A DNA stretch of 12,819 nt from Acetobacteraceae bacterium (GCA_947478535.1 CANJXD010000116.1:1-12819); one strand, 5' to 3'; counted from the stretch's first letter, positions 1 to 6,948 are shown. Program-made: numbers and translations. Notes: generated by a model from the sequence alone, not told the origin.

Positions 1-68
1 CCGTCACGCCGCCGCAGCTCGATGATCGTACGGTCCACGACCGTCAGCCGTCTTCTCTGAACTGCCAT
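1..68 (-). CDS. N-terminal fragment of a possible transposase (partial)
   Basis: Reading leftwards from an ATG at 68, an open frame runs off the window edge and gives about 22 residues beginning MAVQRRRLTVVDRTIIELRR. A GGTGG ribosome-binding-like stretch lies at 73-77, just upstream of the ATG. The short, basic start followed by a helix is reminiscent of the N-terminal helix-turn-helix of IS30-type transposases. That is an impression from 22 residues only; it could equally be another small DNA-binding protein or a chance frame. If it is a transposase, one end of the element should lie between about 80 and 150, close to the RTX gene promoter. I could not identify the terminal inverted repeat because the other end is outside the window. 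Confidence 0.35.
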   Translation of the reverse strand, partial: MAVQRRRLTVVDRTIIELRRRD

Positions 69-150
69 CGAACCACCGTAACCCCTCAAGGAAATCAGTG
101 GTGTTCGCTACGGATGTTGAATCCGCCCTTCGTTTCATGCGTGCTGGACG

Positions 151-156
151 GATAAT
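151..156 (+). promoter_or_regulatory. Candidate -10 element for the RTX gene
   Basis: GATAAT matches the sigma-70 -10 consensus at five of six positions and lies 63 nt before the preferred ATG at 219. The hexamer at the expected -35 spacing (128-133, CTTCGT) is poor, so this is only a candidate. It sits just outside the putative transposase region. Confidence 0.25.
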
Positions 157-218
157 GCCTTTGGAGCCTTAACTCCTGCCGAGCGGCCTTGCCGATCACG
201 GTTGGATACGAGACAAAA

Positions 219-3200
219 ATGGCAAACTTCCGGATCAATCCGCTGACCGGCGGCCCCCTGGGCCGCAATGGCACGGCGGCCGACGACAATTTCATCGCCA
301 CCGACACCGCCGAATTGCTGGCACCCGGCTTGGCCCAGGCCGGGCTTGGCGGGTACGACCGGCTGATCGTCAGGACACCGGGCGCCTTCATCCTGGATGA
401 TGCGGCCTTTGCGGGCCTGTCCGGCTTCGAGGAACTGCGCGCCGCCAGCGCGGGCGATGCCACCATCACCCTCGGGGCGAATGCGGAAGCAGCCTTCGCC
501 AGCCTGTTCACCATCAAGGCCGACGAGGCCATGACCGGCTCCCTGATCGTGGATGGCACAGCCATCGGCGCCGCCACTGTGCTCCGCTTTTCCGGCAGCG
601 AGCAGGCTGACACGCTGATGGGTGGGGCTGGCAACGACGTGGTGCGCAGCCATGGCGGCAATGATGGCCTGGCCGGCAATGATGGCGATGACATCCTGGA
701 CGGCGCCGCCGGCGCCGATACGCTGGCAGGCGGCACCGGGGCGGACCTGCTGGATGGCGGCACTGGGGATGACGCGCTGTTCGGCGGCACCGATGCGGAC
801 ACCCTGCAAGGCATGTTGGGCGCCGACAGCCTCACCGGGGATGATGGGGCGGATCTGCTGGTGGGCTGGCAGGACAATGATAGCCTGACCGGCGGCGCTG
901 GCGCTGACAGCCTGCTCGGCGGCGACGGCGCCGATGTGCTCCAGGGCGGCCTCGACAACGACGATCTGCGCGGCGGCTTGGGCGCCGACACGCTTTCGGG
1001 CGATGACGGCCGGGACAAGCTGGCCGCCGGCGATGGCGATGACGTTCTGGCCGGTGGCCTGGGCGACGACACGGTGAGCGGTGGCGCCGGCTTCGACACA
1101 CTCTCGGGCGACGAGGGCAAGGATCAGCTCTACGGCGGCGCCGGCAATGATGTCTTCGTCATCACCGGCACCAGCGGTATCGACGTGATCCGGGATTTCA
1201 CGGCGGGCGAGGACCTGATCGACCTGCGGGCGGCCGGGGTCGGTACCTTCGCGGCGTTGCTGACCTACGCCACGGAAAGCGCGGGCGACACGCTTATCGA
1301 CCTGCCGGCTGGCCAGCGGGTGCGCCTTATCGGCACGGCGCTCGCCTCGCTCGACGCCGATGACTTCCTGCTGAGCTTCCTGCCGCCGACTGATATCTTC
1401 TTCGTGGCCGGCGGGGTGATTGTCACCGGTGCCGATAACGGGGGCACAGGCCTCGCCGGCATTGGCATCCTGACTGCCGTCGACCCAGAGGTCGGGGATA
1501 CCTTCACCTTCTCCGTCGATGATCCGCGCTTCACCATCGCCTTCGGCGCCTTCCTCTGGGTCGATCCCGCCGGCCCCGCGATTGACTTCGCGACCGAACA
1601 GGAAGTCACGCTGACCATCACCGTGACGGACAGCCACGGCCTGCAGTATTCTGAGCAATTCACCATCCCGGTCACCGAGCCGGACCTGCAGATCAACGAC
1701 ACCAGCGTCTCCGAGGGCTTGGCCGTTGGCGCGCGGGTGGGTGAGGTGGCGGTGCTGGACTTCGTGCCCGTCGGCACCGTGACCTGGGAAGTGGTCACCG
1801 GCGGCGTGCCCTTCGCCATGGATGGCAACCGGCTGGAGACAACGGCGGAACTCGATTTCGAGACCAACGAATCCTACACGGTGATGATCCGCGGCACCGA
1901 TGCCGGCGATAGCCGCGTCGTCGAGCGCAGCTTCACGATCAGCGTCGAGAACCAGGCCGATACGCCCTTCAACGTCGTCCAGGACCGCAGTTTCTCGGGT
2001 GCAGATGGCGATCCCGGCGAGGCGGGCGAAAGCCTCTCCCAGATTCTCTATAGCGTGAGTGACGGCCTGTACGGCACCATCGGCCCGGACAGCCTGCTGC
2101 GCACCGGCACGCTGACCGGCGGCGCCGGTGGCGCCGGGCCGTCTGGCGCCGCGGGCGCCGATGGCGTGCCCGTCACCGTGCCCGACATTCTGCTCACGCT
2201 GAGCAATGTTCCGATGGGCGTCGATGGCGGTCCCGGTACCGCGGGCGGCGCCGGCGGCGGCGCCACGGCTTCGGGCGTGGACACCGAAATCCTGCTTGGC
2301 GCCCTCGAGACAGCGCAGCAGGACCCCGCTTCCACCACCCTGACCGCGCTGGGCGGCGCGGGCGGCGCCGGAGGCGACGGCGGGGCGGGCGGCGACAGCA
2401 GCCGCGATTTCTCCTCCTCCGTCTTCGACCCGTCGGATGAACTGACAGGTGGCATCGGCATCGACGGCAACCAGGGCGGGGCCGGCGGGGCGGGTGCCGA
2501 TGGCGGCGACGGTGGGGCGGCCGCTGCCAGCTTCAGCAATTACCGGAACTCCTTCACAGCGCGCATGACGAACACGCTGAACATGGTGGCCGAAGGCGGG
2601 GATGGCGGCGCGGGTGGCACGGGCGGCGCCGGCGGCGATGGTGATCTCGACGCCGATCTCGCCACCCCCGGCGATGGCGGCGAAGGCGGCGCGGGCGGCA
2701 ATGGCGGGCGCGGTGGCGACGCGGCCGCCAGCGTCCTCACGAGCGGTGGCAATTTCTCCCCCGACATTGACTGGACCATCACCGCCACGGCCATCGGCGG
2801 CGATGGCGGCGACGGTGGCAATGGCGGCGCGCCCGGCACCAACGAAACCAGTGTCGATGAAACCCATGGTGCCGCGGCGCTGTCCGGCACCACGGATATC
2901 GCGCGCGACATCGGCGGCAATGGCGGCAATGGCGGCGACGGCGGCGACGCCATCGCGACCATCAACGGCTTCAGCTACGGCTTCTTCTCCGGCGACGCTG
3001 CTGACACGCTGATCCGCATCGAAGCCACGGCGACCGGTGGCGCGGGTGGTGCCGGCGGCAGCGGCAGCACGGATATCGGCACCAACGGCAGCAGCACCGC
3101 GGGCGATATGACGACGAACACCACCGCTGGCGTGGCCGGGCTGGACGGCGCGAATGGCACGCGCGGCGATGCCACCATCATCATCCGCAACATCAACCTG

Positions 3201-3737
3201 GAAACCGCCGCCGGCGACGACATCTTCTCGCTCGCCACCTTCTTCGATGGGGAAACCCATTCGCTGACGGTGCAGGACGTGTCCTTCAGTGCCGGCACCG
3301 GCAATGACACGCTGGACCTGTCCGCGGTCTATGGCGGCTTCGGGGCGACCATCAATGTCGGCGCGCGCACCGTGACGCTCGGCAGCGGCAACGGCATTGC
3401 GATGTTTGATGTGGAAAGCTTCCTCGGCACCGAAAGCGCCGACCGCTTCATCGATGGCGCTGGAGAGCAGGTCTATAACGGCGGCAGCGGCGCGGATGTC
3501 TACGTCTTCGCCCCTGGCCATGGGCAGGACAGCATCAAGGACTTCGCCCAGGGCGAGGATCTGATCGACATGACGGCTTTCGGCTTCGCCGATTTCGCGG
3601 AGCTCGAGGCGCTGTTGGGCTACAGCCCGCCCGACTATGAATTCCCCTATGCCGTGGTCACCACCTCCGGCGGCACAGGCATCAGCCTGAGCTTCGCGGT
3701 CGCCACCGTTCTGACGGAAGCCGACTTCATCTTCTGA
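219..3737 (+). CDS. Large secreted RTX-type repeat protein with cadherin-like and Gly-rich regions
   Basis: Likely exported calcium-binding surface or extracellular protein of 1172 aa, acting outside the cell after type I secretion. The ATG at 219 (MANFRINPLTGG) is preferred over an in-frame TTG at 189; its ribosome site is weak. Residues counted from this ATG: a beta-rich N-terminus (1-130); twenty contiguous GGxGxDxLx-type repeats (131-310); a segment resembling an RTX C-terminal cap, with VIRDFTAGEDLIDL and ending LDADDFLLSF (about 311-387); two cadherin-like domains (about 390-487 and 488-580; the second carries LDFETNESYTVMIRGTD); a Gly-rich GGxGGx zone interleaved with hydrophobic strands (about 632-985); and a final RTX-like end with NGGSGADVYVF, IKDFAQGEDLIDM and the C-terminal LTEADFIF, the usual look of a type I secretion signal. 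There is no Sec signal peptide, as expected for such substrates. No enzymatic domain is recognised, so adhesin, matrix protein or surface layer are all possible. No type I secretion genes lie in this window. Confidence 0.85.
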   Translation: MANFRINPLTGGPLGRNGTAADDNFIATDTAELLAPGLAQAGLGGYDRLIVRTPGAFILDDAAFAGLSGFEELRAASAGDATITLGANAEAAFASLFTIKADEAMTGSLIVDGTAIGAATVLRFSGSEQADTLMGGAGNDVVRSHGGNDGLAGNDGDDILDGAAGADTLAGGTGADLLDGGTGDDALFGGTDADTLQGMLGADSLTGDDGADLLVGWQDNDSLTGGAGADSLLGGDGADVLQGGLDNDDLRGGLGADTLSGDDGRDKLAAGDGDDVLAGGLGDDTVSGGAGFDTLSGDEGKDQLYGGAGNDVFVITGTSGIDVIRDFTAGEDLIDLRAAGVGTFAALLTYATESAGDTLIDLPAGQRVRLIGTALASLDADDFLLSFLPPTDIFFVAGGVIVTGADNGGTGLAGIGILTAVDPEVGDTFTFSVDDPRFTIAFGAFLWVDPAGPAIDFATEQEVTLTITVTDSHGLQYSEQFTIPVTEPDLQINDTSVSEGLAVGARVGEVAVLDFVPVGTVTWEVVTGGVPFAMDGNRLETTAELDFETNESYTVMIRGTDAGDSRVVERSFTISVENQADTPFNVVQDRSFSGADGDPGEAGESLSQILYSVSDGLYGTIGPDSLLRTGTLTGGAGGAGPSGAAGADGVPVTVPDILLTLSNVPMGVDGGPGTAGGAGGGATASGVDTEILLGALETAQQDPASTTLTALGGAGGAGGDGGAGGDSSRDFSSSVFDPSDELTGGIGIDGNQGGAGGAGADGGDGGAAAASFSNYRNSFTARMTNTLNMVAEGGDGGAGGTGGAGGDGDLDADLATPGDGGEGGAGGNGGRGGDAAASVLTSGGNFSPDIDWTITATAIGGDGGDGGNGGAPGTNETSVDETHGAAALSGTTDIARDIGGNGGNGGDGGDAIATINGFSYGFFSGDAADTLIRIEATATGGAGGAGGSGSTDIGTNGSSTAGDMTTNTTAGVAGLDGANGTRGDATIIIRNINLETAAGDDIFSLATFFDGETHSLTVQDVSFSAGTGNDTLDLSAVYGGFGATINVGARTVTLGSGNGIAMFDVESFLGTESADRFIDGAGEQVYNGGSGADVYVFAPGHGQDSIKDFAQGEDLIDMTAFGFADFAELEALLGYSPPDYEFPYAVVTTSGGTGISLSFAVATVLTEADFIF
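609..1148 (+). repeat. Array of twenty 27-bp units encoding RTX nonapeptides
   Basis: Every ninth residue from the Asp encoded at 609 is Asp, for twenty consecutive units with no insertion or loss. Typical units are DTLAGGTGA, DLLDGGTGD and DSLLGGDGA. The family is known to wind into a parallel beta-roll that binds one calcium ion per turn between Gly- and Asp-rich loops. The units differ at DNA level, so this is a protein-level repeat rather than a recent DNA amplification. Confidence 0.9.
2115..3068 (+). repeat. Gly-rich PGRS-like region of the RTX protein with a composite long repeat
   Basis: Runs of GGxGGx (x mostly A, D or N) recur about ten times and are separated by short hydrophobic segments. 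A larger period is visible: segments of the type L-x-A/V-x-GG that lead into a Gly run start near protein residues 708, 787, 852 and 931 (ATG numbering), giving spacings of about 79, 65 and 79 residues. Within each unit a second Gly run leads to an Ala-rich strand (DAAASVL, DAIATIN). The composition resembles mycobacterial PGRS domains and polyglycine-II bundles, but this is structural resemblance only. Confidence 0.75.
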
Positions 3738-3752
3738 GGCGCCGCCAACAGA

Positions 3753-3786
3753 AACGGCCGGAGGCTTCCGCCTCCGGCCGTTCTTT
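3753..3786. terminator. Bidirectional intrinsic terminator between RTX gene and thiolase
   Basis: A perfect 13-bp stem (3753-3765 with 3770-3782, AACGGCCGGAGGC and its complement) closes a TTCC loop, followed on the plus strand by TTCTTT. On the minus strand the hairpin is followed by TTCTGTTGG after the paired T's. It lies 15 nt past the RTX stop and beyond the 3' end of the convergent thiolase gene, so it probably ends both transcripts. Confidence 0.8.
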
Positions 3787-3805
3787 CCTCCGTCACCTGA
3801 ACGAC

Positions 3806-3892
3806 TTCAGGCGCGTTCCACGCACGTCGCACCGTTCAGGCGCGTTCCACGCACATCGCGCCGTTCAGGTGCGTTCCACACACATCGCGACG
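3806..3892. repeat. Three tandem 29-bp copies of the thiolase gene 3' end
   Basis: Units at 3806-3834, 3835-3863 and 3864-3892 start TTCAGG(C/T)GCGTTCCAC. The right-hand unit is the true end of the thiolase gene, encoding roughly VAMCVERT plus the stop. The other two copy the same codons and stop downstream of it, and would read GAMCVERA-stop and GATCVERA-stop in shifted frames. The middle copy differs from the right-hand one at three positions and from the left-hand one at two. A short inverted repeat (CCTGAA at 3796-3801 with TTCAGG at 3806-3811) abuts the array. There are no spacers between units, so it is not a CRISPR array. Confidence 0.9.
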
Positions 3893-5040
3893 CCCATGCC
3901 ACCGCCGATGCAGAGCGTGACCAGCCCGCGCTTCGCGTTGCGGCGCTGCATCTCGAACAGCAGCGTGTTCAGCACCCGCGCGCCCGAGGCGCCGATGGGA
4001 TGGCCGAGCGCGATGGCGCCGCCATTCACATTCACCTTGGACGGATCCCAGCCGAGGTCCTTGTTCACCGCGCAGGCCTGCGCCGCGAAGGCTTCATTGG
4101 CCTCGATCAGGTCGAGCATATCGACCGTCCAGCCCGCCTTCTGCAGCGCCTTGCGGCTGGCCGGGATCGGACCCGTGCCCATGATGGAGGGATCGACGCC
4201 CGCCGTCGCCCAGCTGACGATGCGCGCCATCGGCGTGATGCCGCGCTTGGCCGCCTCGGCCGCGCTCATCACCACCGCGGCGGCCGCGCCGTCATTGATG
4301 CCGGAGGCATTGCCAGCGGTGACGGTGCCGGCCTTGTCGAAGGCGGGGCGCAGCTTGCCGAGGATTTCCATCGTGGTCTCGGGCTTCGGATATTCATCCG
4401 TATCCACGACCACATCGCCCTTGCGGCCCTTCACGGTCACCGGGACGATCTCATCCTTGAAGCGGCCGGCCTTCATCGCCTCGCCGGCCTTGCGCTGGCT
4501 GGCGGCGGCGAATTCGTCCTGCTCCTGGCGCGTCAGCTGGTACTTCTGGGCGACGTTTTCCGCCGTCGTGCCCATGTGATAGCCCTGGAAGGCATCCCAA
4601 AGCCCGTCGCGCAGCATCGTATCGACCAGTTCGAGCCCACCCATCTTGGTGCCGGCGCGCAGCTGCGCGCAGTGCGGCGCCTGGGTCATGCTCTCCATGC
4701 CGCCGGCGACGACGATGGCGGCATCCCCGCATGCGATCTGCTGCGCCGCGAGCGCCACGCTGCGCAGGCCGGACCCGCAGAGCTGGTTGATGCCGAAGGC
4801 CGTGCGTTCCACCGGGATGCCGGCGGCGACCGCGGCCTGGCGGGCGGGGTTCTGGCCGGCGCCGGCGGGCAGTACCTGGCCCAGGATCACCTCGTCCACC
4901 TCCTCCGGCTTCACCCCGGCGCGGGCAAGCGCCGCCTGGATGGCGACAGTGCCGAGCGCATGGGCCGTGAGGCTGGCGAAGGCGCCGTTGAAGGAGCCGA
5001 CCGGCGTGCGGGCGGCGGATGCGATGACGATCTCGGTCAT
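3865..5040 (-). CDS. phaA: Acetyl-CoA acetyltransferase (thiolase II, PHA pathway)
   Basis: Cytosolic biosynthetic thiolase that condenses two acetyl-CoA into acetoacetyl-CoA, the first step of polyhydroxybutyrate synthesis (also reversible in ketone use). The 391-aa length is normal for the family. The acylated nucleophile is Cys88 in [10 protein letters not shown]; the NEAF motif is at 315-318, His347 lies in [10 protein letters not shown], and the second catalytic Cys377 lies in CIGGGMG. The start at [19 protein letters not shown] is the canonical thiolase N-terminus. An AGGAAGGAG ribosome site lies at 5053-5061, about 12 nt upstream, slightly far. The gene follows phaC on the same strand with a 99-nt gap carrying a 30-bp-period repeat, so it may be co-transcribed or have its own signal. 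Its 3' end is triplicated downstream. AtoB-type catabolic use cannot be excluded from sequence alone, but the PHA neighbours favour phaA. Confidence 0.93.
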   Translation of the reverse strand: MTEIVIASAARTPVGSFNGAFASLTAHALGTVAIQAALARAGVKPEEVDEVILGQVLPAGAGQNPARQAAVAAGIPVERTAFGINQLCGSGLRSVALAAQQIACGDAAIVVAGGMESMTQAPHCAQLRAGTKMGGLELVDTMLRDGLWDAFQGYHMGTTAENVAQKYQLTRQEQDEFAAASQRKAGEAMKAGRFKDEIVPVTVKGRKGDVVVDTDEYPKPETTMEILGKLRPAFDKAGTVTAGNASGINDGAAAAVVMSAAEAAKRGITPMARIVSWATAGVDPSIMGTGPIPASRKALQKAGWTVDMLDLIEANEAFAAQACAVNKDLGWDPSKVNVNGGAIALGHPIGASGARVLNTLLFEMQRRNAKRGLVTLCIGGGMGVAMCVERT

Positions 5041-5065
5041 GGGCCCGTGTGGCTCCTTCCTCGTG

Positions 5066-5117
5066 ATTGGCAGTCCTGCCGGTTCCTCGATCGGAATTGG
5101 CAGCCCCGCCGGTTCCT
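5066..5117. repeat. Two direct repeats (22-bp core, 30-bp period) between phaC and phaA
   Basis: The cores at 5066-5087 and 5096-5117 both read ATTGGCAG(T/C)CC(T/C)GCCGGTT, then CCT. The first contains the perfect inverted repeat GGCAG-TC-CTGCC (5069-5080); in the second this is imperfect. They occupy most of the 99-nt gap upstream of phaA. They could be an operator or simply a local duplication; nothing in the sequence decides this. A small hairpin (ACCGG-GCG-CCGGT, 5126-5138) sits just after the phaC stop. Confidence 0.6.
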
Positions 5118-5139
5118 TAATAGCAACCGGGCGCCGGTG

Positions 5140-6414
5140 CTACAGGCTTCGCAGCCAGCCGAGCAAGGGGCGCCAGAGGGCCTGTTCCGCGCCGCTGCCG
5201 GCGGCCATGCCGATATGCCCCGCCGCGGCCTCATGCACCACCACATCCGGCAGAAGCCTGGCCAGCGCCTGGGCTGAAGCGGGGGGCACGATGCGGTCCC
5301 GGTGCGGCACGGCGCAGAAGGCGGGCATGGCCAAAGCCGCCGGCTCCACCACCGCGCCGGCCACCCGCCAGGCGCCGCGCATCGGCTGGTTGGCGCCATA
5401 CCAGCCGCCCAGGGCTTCCCGCGCCACCGGGGCGGCCAGCGGCACGCCGTCATTCAGCCAATCCTCCAGCGCCACGAATTGCCGGGCGCGCTCGGAATCC
5501 GGGTCCAGCCGGGCGAAGGCCCTGAACTTTTGCGGGATGCCGAAGGGGTCCAGCCCGGCGAACAGCCCCTGGATGGCATCGACCGGCAAGGCGCCGGTGT
5601 TGGCCATCATCAACTCCAGCCCCGGCAACAGCGCGGCGGCGGCGCGGGCGCGCTCCGCCTCCTCCGCCGAGGCATGGAAATCCCACGGCGTGGCGAGCAG
5701 GCCCAGCGCGGCGACCCGATCCGGCCGGCGCAACGCGGCGGCCAGCGCCAGCAGCCCGCCCATGCAATACCCCACCAGGACCACCCGCCCCCCGGCGACC
5801 AGCGCCGGCGCCATCAACGCGCGTTCAAGCCGCCCGGCGATGTAGTCTGTCAGCGTGAAGGCGCGCTCCGCCTCCCCCGGCCAGCCCCAGTCGAGCAGCA
5901 GGGGGCGGATACCCGCGCCGGCCAGGAAGCGCAGCATCGACCGCCCCGGCATCAGGTCCAGCACCTGGGCGCGATTGACCAGGGAGGGGACGAACACCAC
6001 CGATACTCCGGTCGCCCCCCCACCGTAATCCAACAGGCGGGACCCGCCCTCGGCCCAGATCACCGGCGGGTCCGCCAGGTCCCGCTGATAGGGGTGGCGG
6101 CGATAGGCGGCGATACCGGCCAGCAGGGCGCGATCGGCACGCAGCAGCCGGCGGACCACCGCCGCGCGGAACGCCTCAGGCCGGTGGCTTGCGGCGGCGA
6201 GGGCGGCGCCGATCCGGCTGAGTTCGGCCTGCCCCTGCTTCGATATCGGCCAGGCGGCGCTCCAGCGCTGCCAATCGCTCGCGGAGATGGTGTCCGGCCG
6301 GTTCGGGATCGGCAGCATCGCCGCGCTGCCGATCGCCGCCATCCCGCGGCTGGCCCCCAGGATCAGATGCAGAGGCAGCGGACGCGGCCCCCGGCGGCGT
6401 AGCGGCGCTGTCAT
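5140..6414 (-). CDS. phaC: PHA synthase-family protein (short, alpha/beta-hydrolase core)
   Basis: Predicted to polymerise hydroxyacyl-CoA into polyhydroxyalkanoate at the granule surface. The 424-aa product has the PHA synthase nucleophile box GYCMGG with Cys217 in place of the lipase Ser, Asp373 in HRDRIVPP and His400 in GHIGM, a complete Cys-Asp-His triad. Other family landmarks are VPSLVNRAQVLDL (143-154) and LLDWGWPG (173-180). The ATG at 6414 is chosen because the product then begins MTAPLRRRGPRPLPLHL, and third-position G/C bias in this frame is strong from there on. No clear ribosome site precedes it. It is shorter than class I/II synthases (around 560-600 aa) and nearer class III/IV, which need a PhaE or PhaR partner subunit. 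The start lies inside the upstream small gene in another frame, suggesting translational coupling. Some relatives are annotated only as alpha/beta hydrolases, and activity is not proven. Confidence 0.85.
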   Translation of the reverse strand: MTAPLRRRGPRPLPLHLILGASRGMAAIGSAAMLPIPNRPDTISASDWQRWSAAWPISKQGQAELSRIGAALAAASHRPEAFRAAVVRRLLRADRALLAGIAAYRRHPYQRDLADPPVIWAEGGSRLLDYGGGATGVSVVFVPSLVNRAQVLDLMPGRSMLRFLAGAGIRPLLLDWGWPGEAERAFTLTDYIAGRLERALMAPALVAGGRVVLVGYCMGGLLALAAALRRPDRVAALGLLATPWDFHASAEEAERARAAAALLPGLELMMANTGALPVDAIQGLFAGLDPFGIPQKFRAFARLDPDSERARQFVALEDWLNDGVPLAAPVAREALGGWYGANQPMRGAWRVAGAVVEPAALAMPAFCAVPHRDRIVPPASAQALARLLPDVVVHEAAAGHIGMAAGSGAEQALWRPLLGWLRSL

Positions 6415-6721
6415 GCGGCGGGGTGGCCCAAGCTTGGCCGAAGGGAGGGGCGAAGCCGCCCGAAAAGCCCCCCGAAAACCCGGGTGACCGGAAGGCGGCG
6501 AAGGGGTCCGGCATCCCGGGCGGGGTACGGCCAAACGGGGGCGATGCGGTCGCGCGTAGCCAGGCGGCGCCCAGCGCAGCCCAGGCCGAAGCCATGCCAG
6601 CCAAGCCTTCCGCCGTTTCCCGGTCCGCCGCCAAGCCCGCGATCTCGCTTTGCCAGAGCGTGATCCAGTCCTCGGCCAGGCGTTCCAGATCGGCGTCGTC
6701 CTTGGGCGACCAGCCCGTCAT
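6176..6721 (-). CDS. Small helical protein overlapping phaC; possible PhaE-like synthase subunit
   Basis: Hypothetical protein of 181 aa starting at an ATG (6721) with a strong GGGGGAGAG ribosome site just upstream. Residues 1-58 are acidic then helical with several Trp (DLERLAEDWITLWQSEIAGL, ASAWAALGAAWLRA). Residues 60-140 are low complexity, rich in Gly, Phe, Pro and Ala. Residues 146-160 form a heptad helix with Leu/Ile at 146, 150, 153, 157 and 160, followed by a basic tail (RRRPRRRKPP). The last 79 residues overlap the phaC frame by 239 nt. A Trp-rich helical N-terminus, a C-terminal Leu-zipper-like helix and a position directly before a short phaC recall PhaE and phasin-type partners, although PhaE is usually about twice as long. 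The function is inferred from context. The first 102 codons are well supported; the overlapping 3' part is less certain because phaC codon bias dominates there. Confidence 0.6.
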   Translation of the reverse strand: MTGWSPKDDADLERLAEDWITLWQSEIAGLAADRETAEGLAGMASAWAALGAAWLRATASPPFGRTPPGMPDPFAAFRSPGFSGGFSGGFAPPFGQAWATPPHDSAATPPGAASAASASDPGGQPRDGGDRQRGDAADPEPAGHHLRERLAALERRLADIEAGAGRTQPDRRRPRRRKPPA

Positions 6722-6948
6722 CACTCTCCCCCAACGGGTGCGGCCCCCGGCCCACGCTGGAGAGCAGCATACCGGTTCCACCGCCGCGGCGCAGCATGCC
6801 GGGGTGGATTTCACGCCACGGGCCGGGGCGGCCGAACTCCCCCCGTCTCCGATTTTGGACTGAATCGCGCATCAGGGCTTTCGCACTGCACTACTCCGCA
6901 TGATAACATCGTGCTTCACGGCGGCACCGCCGTACGGAAGGCAGGCGC
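6722..6948. promoter_or_regulatory. Divergent intergenic region between the phaC operon and phaR
   Basis: These 227 bases separate two divergent starts and must hold promoters for both. On the plus strand TGATAAC (6901-6907) is a possible extended -10, with TTTCGC at 6879-6884 at 17-bp spacing; the match to -35 is weak. The adjacent stretch CACTGCACTACTCCGCATGA is rich in TGC/GCA half-motifs of the kind reported for PhaR operators, but no clean inverted CTGC-N-GCAG site is present. I found no convincing minus-strand promoter. The ribosome site for phaR is GGAAGG at 6936-6941, and that for the minus-strand gene is GGGGGAGAG next to 6721. Confidence 0.4.

Noticed and set aside
2115..3068. Homology to mycobacterial PE_PGRS proteins
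   Set aside because: Only the Gly-rich composition is shared. There is no PE domain, and the flanks are RTX and cadherin-like, so convergence is more likely.
135..3521. A 1128-aa open frame antisense to the RTX gene
   Set aside because: Its Ala/Gly/Val/Arg-rich, domain-free sequence is what the complement of GC-biased GGC/GAC codons gives. The plus strand has clear RTX and cadherin-like domains.
3806..3892. 29-bp repeats considered as a CRISPR array
   Set aside because: The units are contiguous with no spacers and correspond to the end of the thiolase coding sequence.
4000..5277. Plus-strand 425-aa frame opposite phaA
   Set aside because: Composition is Arg/His/Gly/Ala-rich with no motifs; it is the shadow of the well-defined thiolase gene.
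5302..6402. Plus-strand 366-aa frame opposite phaC
   Set aside because: It is rich in Arg, Gln and Pro with no domain, and opposite a gene with an intact catalytic triad.
6411..6872. A 153-aa minus-strand frame ending exactly at the phaC start (ATGA)
   Set aside because: The stop/start overlap is tempting, but the frame is Gly/Arg-rich with poor third-position bias. The neighbouring frame has a strong ribosome site and a plausible helical protein.
6885..6915. A defined PhaR operator in front of phaR
   Set aside because: TGC/GCA elements are present, but I could not find a clean inverted site; autoregulation is plausible but not shown.
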